From: Pseudomonas graminis
GTDB taxonomy: Bacteria; Pseudomonadota; Gammaproteobacteria; Pseudomonadales; Pseudomonadaceae
Assembly: GCF_001705435.1 (NCBI RefSeq)
Contig: NZ_MDEN01000058.1
Span: 62,001 to 126,000 of the forward strand
Direction: 5' to 3'
DNA length: 64,000 nt
Position 1 is the stretch's first letter. Each line of letters starts with the position of its first letter. The notes below the pieces were generated by a model. It searched no databases. It had not been told where the DNA came from and saw only the letters and a program-made list of their open reading frames with translations. Shown piece by piece: positions 56,547-64,000 of this stretch. A program made the translations under genes and the position numbers.

Positions 56547-59161
56547 GACTTCGCCTTAGGTTTGCGCACGCTGCCACTGCCTGAAGCAGAGGTCGAGCCC
56601 GATTTGGACGACCCCTTGCGATGTTTGCTGGTTTTAACGGAAGCGCCGGCAGATTCACTCGTCGACTTTCCCGACGATGCCTTGCTACCACCCTTGGCTT
56701 CAGTCAGCAGCGCTTTCTTCATCTCACGGCTTTTGCGTACTTCCGCATTCTTGGCAGCCGCATCACCCGGCCGGTAGGCTTCGGCGACAGGCTCTTTCGC
56801 GGTGCGACGACCGGACTTGGAAGCAGACGACGACTCCTTGGAATCCTTGCCCTTCTCCGCCGCAGCAGGCTCGGACGTTCGACGCTTGCGGCCGATCGGC
56901 GCGCTGGTGGTCTTTTCGGACATTTCGAAGTCGATCTTGCGCTCGTCCAGATCAACGCGCATCACGCGCACTTCAACGGTATCGCCCAGGCGGAAGCTAC
57001 GGCCTGTGCGCTCGCCGGCCAGGCGATGATGGACCGGATCGAAGTGGTAGTAGTCACCCGGCAATGCGGTGACGTGAACCAGGCCTTCGACGTAGATATC
57101 GGTCAGCTCGACGAACAGACCAAAGCCGGTAACAGCCGTGATCACACCCGGGAACGACTCGCCAACGCGGTCTTTCATGAACTCGCATTTCAGCCAGTTC
57201 GTGACGTCGCGTGTCGCCTCATCGGCACGGCGCTCGCTCATCGAGCACTGCTCGCCCAACTGCTCGAGCATCGCTTCGTCGTACGGGTAAATACGGGCCT
57301 TCGGAATGGCGGGAGCACCGGCACGGCGAACGTGCGGGGTTTCCTGCTTGGAGCGGATCACACTGCGGATCGCGCGGTGAGTCAGCAAGTCCGGGTAGCG
57401 ACGAATCGGCGAGGTGAAGTGAGTGTACGCCTCGTAATTCAAGCCGAAGTGGCCATGGTTATCGGAGCTGTATACCGCCTGGCTCAACGAACGCAGCATG
57501 ACAGTCTGGATCAGGTGGTAATCCGGACGGTCCTTGATGGTTTCGAGCAGCGCCTGGTAGTCCTTCGGCGTCGGGCCGTCTTTGCCCTTGTGCAGGGAAA
57601 GACCCAACTCGCCAAGGAAGGCACGCAGCTTTTCCAGGCGCTCAGGCGGCGGGCCGTCGTGCACGCGGTACAGTGCGGGAATTTCGTGCTTCTTGAGAAA
57701 CGCTGCAGTCGCCACGTTCGCCGCGAGCATGCACTCTTCAATCAGCTTGTGCGCATCGTTGCGAGTGGTCGGACGGATCTCGGCGATTTTGCGCTCGGAA
57801 CCGAAAATAATCCGGGTTTCCTGGGTTTCAAAATCGATGGCACCGCGAACATGCCGGGCGCCCAGAAGCACTTTGTACAACGCATAAAGCTGCTTCAGAT
57901 GCGGTACGACGTCGCCATACTGCTCACGCAGCTGCTTGGCTTCGGCGGCTTTCGGGTGTTCCAGCATCGAGCTGACCTTGTTGTAGGTCAGGCGTGCATG
58001 GGAGTGGATCACGGCTTCGTAGAACACGTAGTCCGTCATTTCGCCGGTTTTGGAGATGGTCATCTCGCAAACCATTGCCAGACGATCAACCAGCGGATTC
58101 AGCGAGCACAGCCCATTGGACAGCTGCTCAGGCAGCATCGGGATCACGCGCTCGGGGAAATACACCGAGTTGCCACGCACTTGAGACTCCGCGTCGAGCG
58201 CCGAGCCGAGCTTCACGTAGCTTGATACGTCGGCGATGGCCACGTAAAGCTTCCAGCCGCCGGAGAACAGGCGCAGCTTGCCGGGCTTGGCTTCGCAGAA
58301 AACGGCATCGTCGAAGTCGCGGGCGTCTTCACCGTCGATGGTGACGAATGGAAGGTGACGCAGATCGACGCGGTTTTCCTTGTCCTTCTCCTCCACTTCC
58401 GGCTTCAATTTGGCGGCTTCTTTCAGCACAGCCTCGGGCCAGACATGAGGAATGTCGTAGGTACGCAGCGCGACATCGATCTCCATGCCTGGCGCCATGT
58501 AATTACCCACAACCTCAACCACGTCGCCTTGCGGCTGAAAACGCGGGGTTGGCCAGTGGGTGATTTTCACCTCGACGAACTGACCGACCTTGGCGCCGTT
58601 GTTACGGCCCGGGGTAATCAGCACTTCTTGCTGGATTTTTGGGTTGTCCGGCTGGACGAAACCGATGCCGCTTTCTTCGAAGTAGCGGCCCACTACGGTT
58701 TCATGGGCGCGGGAGATGACCTCGACGATGACGCCTTCGCGGCGACCGCGACGGTCCAGGCCCGAGACGCGCGCCAATGCACGGTCACCATCGAACACCA
58801 GGCGCATTTGCGCAGGGCTCATGAACAGGTCGTCAGAGCCGTCATCCGGGACCAGGAAGCCGAAGCCGTCACGGTGACCGCTGATGCGACCCAGGATGAG
58901 GTCCAGCTTGTCGACCGGCGCGTACGTGCCGCGCCGGGTGTAAATCAGTTGCGCGTCGCGCTCCATGGCACGGAGCCGACGTCGCAGGGCCTCGATCTGA
59001 TCTTCAGTCGTCAGGCCAAATTCTTCCACCAACTGCTCGCGGGCTGCGGGCGATCCGCGCTCGGAGAGGTGAGCCAGAATCAGCTCACGGCTAGGGATGG
59101 GGTTTTCGTATTTTTCCGCTTCACGAGCGGCCTCGGGATCGAGGGACTGCCAATCGGCCAT
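56543..59161 (-). CDS. rnr: ribonuclease R
   Basis: An 872-residue RNB-family 3'-5' exoribonuclease that degrades structured RNA. An N-terminal helix-turn-helix (SRELILAHLSERGSPAAREQLVEEFGL) precedes two cold-shock domains. The catalytic RNB has the Asp cluster in TIDGEDARDFDDAVFCEAK, and then come an S1 domain (PGVITAVTGFGLFVELTDIYVEGLVHV) and a basic Lys/Ser/Ala-rich tail of about 120 residues. The tail is long compared with E. coli and contains several SKSG/SGS-like repeats; such tails help unwind duplexes. Start MADWQSLDPEAARE. Confidence 0.96.
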   Translation of the reverse strand: MADWQSLDPEAAREAEKYENPIPSRELILAHLSERGSPAAREQLVEEFGLTTEDQIEALRRRLRAMERDAQLIYTRRGTYAPVDKLDLILGRISGHRDGFGFLVPDDGSDDLFMSPAQMRLVFDGDRALARVSGLDRRGRREGVIVEVISRAHETVVGRYFEESGIGFVQPDNPKIQQEVLITPGRNNGAKVGQFVEVKITHWPTPRFQPQGDVVEVVGNYMAPGMEIDVALRTYDIPHVWPEAVLKEAAKLKPEVEEKDKENRVDLRHLPFVTIDGEDARDFDDAVFCEAKPGKLRLFSGGWKLYVAIADVSSYVKLGSALDAESQVRGNSVYFPERVIPMLPEQLSNGLCSLNPLVDRLAMVCEMTISKTGEMTDYVFYEAVIHSHARLTYNKVSSMLEHPKAAEAKQLREQYGDVVPHLKQLYALYKVLLGARHVRGAIDFETQETRIIFGSERKIAEIRPTTRNDAHKLIEECMLAANVATAAFLKKHEIPALYRVHDGPPPERLEKLRAFLGELGLSLHKGKDGPTPKDYQALLETIKDRPDYHLIQTVMLRSLSQAVYSSDNHGHFGLNYEAYTHFTSPIRRYPDLLTHRAIRSVIRSKQETPHVRRAGAPAIPKARIYPYDEAMLEQLGEQCSMSERRADEATRDVTNWLKCEFMKDRVGESFPGVITAVTGFGLFVELTDIYVEGLVHVTALPGDYYHFDPVHHRLAGERTGRSFRLGDTVEVRVMRVDLDERKIDFEMSEKTTSAPIGRKRRTSEPAAAEKGKDSKESSSASKSGRRTAKEPVAEAYRPGDAAAKNAEVRKSREMKKALLTEAKGGSKASSGKSTSESAGASVKTSKHRKGSSKSGSTSASGSGSVRKPKAKS

Positions 59162-59274
59162 TAGAATGAATTCACCTTATCTGTATGTAATTAGTTTGGC
59201 ATATACCAGATTGAAACGCGAAGACAGCGTTTGCTGGGACTTTTCGCTATTTCAAATTATTTTTGCACGGGGGC

Positions 59275-59303
59275 TTTACAGCCTTCAATCTCCTCCGTAA
59301 GAT
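59275..59303 (+). promoter_or_regulatory. sigma-70 promoter of the first tRNA-Leu gene
   Basis: TTTACA and TAAGAT are 17 bases apart, followed by the GC-rich discriminator GCCCCCCAC typical of stringently controlled stable-RNA promoters. Transcription would start near 59310, 65 bases before the mature tRNA. Confidence 0.75.
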
Positions 59304-59374
59304 GCCCCCCACAACGCCGGCACTGCCAAGTTGTAGTTGAAATCAAACGAAATATCGAATGAAATCAACGAACT

Positions 59375-59461
59375 GCCCAGATGGTGAAATTGGTAGACAC
59401 GCCAGCTTCAGGTGCTGGTGACCGCAAGGTCGTGGAAGTTCGAGTCTTCTTCTGGGCACCA
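59375..59461 (+). tRNA. tRNA-Leu (anticodon CAG)
   Basis: An 87-base class II tRNA beginning GCCCAGATGG and ending TCTGGGCACCA with encoded CCA. The D-arm is TGGTGAAATTGGTAGACA, the anticodon loop TTCAGGT reads CAG, and the long variable arm is GTGACCGCAAGGTCGT. The T-arm is GTTCGAGTC. It decodes CUG, the main Leu codon in this genome. Confidence 0.98.
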
Positions 59462-59470
59462 ATTCAACGA

Positions 59471-59492
59471 AACCGAGCTTAGGCTCGGTTTT
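59471..59492 (+). terminator. terminator after first tRNA-Leu
   Basis: AACCGAGC pairs with GCTCGGTT around TTAG, followed by TT and G; nine bases after the tRNA. Confidence 0.85.
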
Positions 59493-59655
59493 GTGCATTT
59501 TGCGGTTTGAAAAGTCAAGTGTTGCAAAACAGCCGTTAGCGTAGATCACTTCCCCCTGCCCTGTCCTCGCTGCAAATGAATCATCCTGCCGTCTCCCCAA
59601 TAAATTCAAAAATTCAGTTGCACTCCCGCGAAAAATCTAATTAAATCAGCGCCAT

Positions 59656-59742
59656 GCCCAGATGGTGAAATTGGTAGACACGCCAGCTTCAGGTGCTGGT
59701 GACCGCAAGGTCGTGGAAGTTCGAGTCTTCTTCTGGGCACCA
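59656..59742 (+). tRNA. tRNA-Leu (anticodon CAG), second identical copy
   Basis: Identical over all 87 bases to the copy 281 bases upstream. A possible own promoter lies close by (TTGCAC at 59618, 17-base spacer, TTAAAT at 59641), with a start only a few bases before the mature end. The first copy has its own terminator, so the second is probably transcribed alone or by read-through. Confidence 0.98.
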
Positions 59743-59749
59743 AACAAAC

Positions 59750-59774
59750 AAAACCGAGCCGAGTGCTCGGTTTT
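59750..59774 (+). terminator. terminator after second tRNA-Leu
   Basis: AAAACCGAGC pairs with GCTCGGTTTT around CGAGT, eight bases after the tRNA. Confidence 0.88.
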
Positions 59775-59815
59775 GTGCTTTCTGGGGAGCTGCAACTGTC
59801 CCCCCTAGAGCGAAA

Positions 59816-61750
59816 CTACGCTCGAAATTGCCCCAGACTAGCCTTCAGCTGCGCGGCAAGCCTGTCCAGCGTCTTGCCGCTGGCGGTCGTTTCCACCACC
59901 GCCTGGGCAGCCTTCTCGGCCTGGGCGTGAATAACCTCTACCCGCCCACGCACCGCTTGCGCGCCCTGAGCCTGATGCTCTGCCGCTCGGGTCGCCAGGC
60001 CAATCGCCGCATGAACCTGCTCGACCGACACCTGCACAGAGTGCTGCAGCCGCGCGCTGTCTTTCAGCACTGCGAGCCCTTCCTTGGCCTGACGACCGGC
60101 GAGACCAATCGTTGCCACTGCTTCGCGCGCCCCGGATTGCAGCTTGGCGATGTGCTCCTGGATATCGCCCGTCGAGCTTTGCGTCTTGCTCGCCAACGCG
60201 CGCACTTCATCGGCGACAACGGCGAAACCTCGACCGGTCTCACCGGCGCGCGCGGCCTCAATGGCAGCATTAAGGGCAAGCAGATTGGTCTGCTCGGCGA
60301 TGCCATGGATCACTTCCAAAACCACTTCAATCTGCTGGCTTTGCTGCGCCAGCCGCTCGATGACCTGGGCGCCGGTGTCCACCTGCCCGGCCAGCGCCTC
60401 GATCAAACTGCCGACCTGATTGGAGGTGCGCGTGTTCTCATCAGTCGCTTGACGAATATCCACCACCTGCCGCAACGCCGCCTGCATGGCCTGGCTCTCG
60501 GCCTGCGCCTCGTCAGCCATCTGTGCCAACGCTTGAAGGCTGGCAGCCACCTCATCGCGCTGCAATTCAGCTGCCGCGCCAGCTCCTGCATTGCGTTTGC
60601 TCATGGCGCCAATCTCGACGCCAGTCTGCTGCGCCACATCCCCCGCCTCCCGGACGATCGGCTGCAACTTATCGACAAAGCGGTTCACGGCCGCAGCCAT
60701 GTCGCCTATCTCATCGTTGCTGTTGAGTTTGACGCGCTTGGTCAGATCGCCTTCACCTGCCGCCAGATCATCCAGCGCACGGTTGAGCAACTGCAAGCGC
60801 AGCACCACGCGACGCCCCAGCACAATCGCCAACACCACCAGCACGCCGAGCCCCACCAGGGACAGCCCGACGCCGATCCTCCAGCGCAAGGTGGACGCAG
60901 CTTCCTGTACGGCAGAACTGGTATTGGTTGCCATTGCAGCGGCCGACGATTGCGCCGTTTGCAGACGCGAGCGCAATGCGGCAGAGCTCTCGGCCGCAGC
61001 GCCGCCCAAGCTTTCGGAGACCAGTTGATCACCGCTGCCGATCAGCGCAGCGAAGCGCTTGTCCAGCGCCGCCAGATTCTCTTCTACCGAGGTGGTTGAC
61101 ACGCCCATGCGGACCTTGCCGATCTCGACGCCATTGGGGCTGATGGACGCTTCAACGTAGTAAACCGAAGGGTCTTTCTGCGCCGCGTTCAGGACCTTGT
61201 CCATGGCGCGCTCACCCTCGCCTTTCGCCAACAGGGCCTTGATCGATTCGTTCTCGCGATTCAGGTAACGCGTCAAGTGCTCGCCCTGGGCGTCGTCGTA
61301 GACCACGAACAGCACGTTCGGATTACGTTGCGCCCGGCGCGCGAACTCCGACAGCGTCGGCGTATCGCCATCCCACATCGCCCGTGGCGCGACAGCTGCC
61401 AGCAGCTCGGCCATGTCCGTCGCCGAATCCCGAAGGTCTTTCTCCAGCGTCGCACGCAGTTGCGCCTGCTCATCTTTAAGGCGCGTCGAGAGGCCGGCAC
61501 TCAGGCGCTGACGAGTATTTTGCGAAAGACTGTCCAGACTGGACGTTACGTCACGGCTCGCCTGCTCCAGCTCGCCGGTCAAGTGTTGCGAATCTACACC
61601 CAGCCGTGCCGCCAGCTCAGCTTCGAGCGCAGTGACGGTGCTCCGAGTGAGGGCGACGGCAACCAGCACTTGCACCAGAAGGGCGATACCAAGAGCAATG
61701 AATACGGGCCGCAGCAAGCGGCTGCGCAGAAGAGAATTAACGGCCGACAC
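59816..61750 (-). CDS. methyl-accepting chemotaxis protein
   Basis: A 644-residue chemoreceptor. The start is taken as GTG at 61750 ([20 protein letters not shown]) after GAGGGATCTCCT; an ATG farther up adds 36 unlikely residues. TM1 is [19 protein letters not shown] (about 16-34) and TM2 is [20 protein letters not shown] near 310. Between lies a periplasmic domain of about 270 residues ([21 protein letters not shown]). HAMP follows ([19 protein letters not shown]). The signalling hairpin tip [37 protein letters not shown] is intact. No CheR pentapeptide at the end (LGQFRA). Ligand unknown. Confidence 0.92.
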   Translation of the reverse strand: MSAVNSLLRSRLLRPVFIALGIALLVQVLVAVALTRSTVTALEAELAARLGVDSQHLTGELEQASRDVTSSLDSLSQNTRQRLSAGLSTRLKDEQAQLRATLEKDLRDSATDMAELLAAVAPRAMWDGDTPTLSEFARRAQRNPNVLFVVYDDAQGEHLTRYLNRENESIKALLAKGEGERAMDKVLNAAQKDPSVYYVEASISPNGVEIGKVRMGVSTTSVEENLAALDKRFAALIGSGDQLVSESLGGAAAESSAALRSRLQTAQSSAAAMATNTSSAVQEAASTLRWRIGVGLSLVGLGVLVVLAIVLGRRVVLRLQLLNRALDDLAAGEGDLTKRVKLNSNDEIGDMAAAVNRFVDKLQPIVREAGDVAQQTGVEIGAMSKRNAGAGAAAELQRDEVAASLQALAQMADEAQAESQAMQAALRQVVDIRQATDENTRTSNQVGSLIEALAGQVDTGAQVIERLAQQSQQIEVVLEVIHGIAEQTNLLALNAAIEAARAGETGRGFAVVADEVRALASKTQSSTGDIQEHIAKLQSGAREAVATIGLAGRQAKEGLAVLKDSARLQHSVQVSVEQVHAAIGLATRAAEHQAQGAQAVRGRVEVIHAQAEKAAQAVVETTASGKTLDRLAAQLKASLGQFRA

Positions 61751-61850
61751 AGGAGATCCCTCGCCACACACGCCATCAAAATGATGGCATCGTTTTATAA
61801 GCGGAATCACAGCAAGGGTCGTGCCGCAGTGGCGAGTAGTTTCCAGCGGG

Positions 61851-61880
61851 CAAAACAAAGGGCCGCCGAGGCGACCCTTT
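61851..61880 (-). terminator. terminator of purA
   Basis: On the minus strand AAAGGGTCGCC pairs with GGCGGCCCTTT (one G-U) and is followed by GTTTTG, 20 bases after the purA stop. Confidence 0.8.
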
Positions 61881-61900
61881 ATTTGCGCTTCAACGACTTA

Positions 61901-63247
<1,347 letters not shown>

Positions 63248-64000
63248 TTAAGAGGCCAGCGGCATTACCTGCCAACGCTCGCCCTGCTGAATCAATTGCC
63301 GATCACAGTCGGCGTCTAGCGCTGCTGAAACCGGTTGGCCTGGCAACGCCTGAACCACACGCTGACCTTCAGCGCGCAACTGGCAGACCGTTTGCCACAG
63401 CGCCGCATCAGTGCTGTCCGGCATCCAGATACCGCCAGACGGTAGCTCGATCTGCGCCTGACCGCGTGTCACCAGGGTTTTCAAATCGGTGGAAAAACCC
63501 GTCGCCGGTCGCGCGCGACCGAAGTCGGCACCAATGTCATCGTACCGACCGCCCTGGGCGATCGACTGGCCAACACCCGGGACGAAGACCGCAAAGACCA
63601 CGCCAGTGTGGTAGTGGTAGCCGCGCAATTCGCCAAGGTCAAAGTACAACGGTAGCTCAGGGAATCGGGCCGAGAGACGTTCGGCGATTTCCTGCAGATC
63701 ATCCAGCGCCTCAATGACCGCCGCCGGCGCATTCGCCAGACGGTCGCGGGCCTGCGCCAATACCGTACGGTCGCCACACAGATCCACCAGCGCACGCAAC
63801 ATGCTGGCCAGGTCGGTCGGCAGACCTTCGGTCAACGCAATGACCTCGTCGATGGCTTTGCGCTGGAGTGCATCAAACAGCTGTTGCTCGACTTCGCCGG
63901 ACAATCCGGCAGCGCGGGCAAGACCGCGGTAAATCCCGACGTGCCCCAGGTCCATATGGACGTCTGGCACATCCGCCAATTGCAGCATCGCCAGCATGAG
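63248..64000 (-). CDS. hisZ: ATP phosphoribosyltransferase regulatory subunit HisZ, C-terminal part
   Basis: Partial gene: 250 C-terminal residues, with the start beyond the window edge. It resembles the catalytic core of histidyl-tRNA synthetase ([49 protein letters not shown]), but this tRNA-synthetase-like protein lacks aminoacylation activity. It assembles with short-form HisG to start histidine synthesis. The end VMPLAS is complete. Its position directly before purA fits pseudomonad hisZ-purA. Confidence 0.92.
   Translation of the reverse strand, partial: LMLAMLQLADVPDVHMDLGHVGIYRGLARAAGLSGEVEQQLFDALQRKAIDEVIALTEGLPTDLASMLRALVDLCGDRTVLAQARDRLANAPAAVIEALDDLQEIAERLSARFPELPLYFDLGELRGYHYHTGVVFAVFVPGVGQSIAQGGRYDDIGADFGRARPATGFSTDLKTLVTRGQAQIELPSGGIWMPDSTDAALWQTVCQLRAEGQRVVQALPGQPVSAALDADCDRQLIQQGERWQVMPLAS

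Overview
The window is a chromosomal segment of a Pseudomonas species, probably of the fluorescens/syringae side of the genus. GC content and GC-rich third positions are high. All RNA-processing, ribosomal and nitrogen genes are recognisably pseudomonad, and the gaps carry at least three families of pseudomonad REP/REPIN repeats. Gene order matches what I recall of the P. aeruginosa stretch from the urease genes to purA/hisZ. I see no prophage, insertion sequence, integron or CRISPR array.

Layout. (1) 1-7785: end of the urea ABC transporter operon (urtB partial, urtC, urtD, urtE), then ureD, ureA, two GNAT acetyltransferases, ureB and ureC. Urea is imported and hydrolysed here. (2) 7786-22236: a mixed block. 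It holds a thioredoxin-fold protein without CxxC and a small partner, an RsbRD_N-type histidine kinase, cbpM-cbpA facing a YegD-type Hsp70, a 0.7 kb REPIN array, an AI-2E/PerM permease, PsiF, a DMT exporter, a leaderless lipase, osmE, a ferritin-like protein, AsmA, a tiny repeat-bearing secreted protein and a FabR/DesT-like regulator. (3) 22284-24912: the urease maturation genes ureE, ureF, ureG and ureJ behind an apparent sigma-54/NtrC promoter. (4) 24913-27126: an AGE epimerase and a YdfG-type SDR, followed by a 770 bp gene-free stretch with several DnaA boxes. (5) 27899-33021: a five-gene branched-chain/polar amino-acid ABC transporter on the minus strand, behind a near-perfect sigma-54 promoter. 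(6) 33378-37438: amaA, amaB and a LysR regulator (lysine/pipecolate catabolism). (7) 37808-42200: pncB-nadE (NAD salvage/synthesis), a DUF1338 protein related to 2-oxoadipate-processing hydroxyglutarate synthase, azurin and two small proteins. (8) 42345-49174: a three-gene transglutaminase / ATP-grasp-alpha-E / transglutaminase-DUF2126 cluster, a predicted peptide-ligating system of unknown product. (9) 49419-64000: a YgiQ radical-SAM protein, dnaB, rplI, a DUF2232-like membrane protein, rpsR, rpsF, rlmB, rnr, two identical tRNA-Leu(CAG) genes, a chemoreceptor, purA and the 3' end of hisZ.

How it fits together. Nitrogen acquisition is the main theme. Urea uptake, urease structural genes, maturation genes and an amino-acid transporter are all here, and two of these units have sigma-54 promoters. 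Amino-acid and cofactor use (amaAB, DUF1338, pncB-nadE) lies beside them. The right-hand third is the conserved housekeeping replication/ribosome/purine block. The least understood parts are the amidoligase-like cluster (42-49 kb), the CxxC-less thioredoxin pair (7.8-8.5 kb), the DUF1338 protein and the DnaA-box region (27.1-27.9 kb). All calls are from reading sequence and translations; no database search was run.
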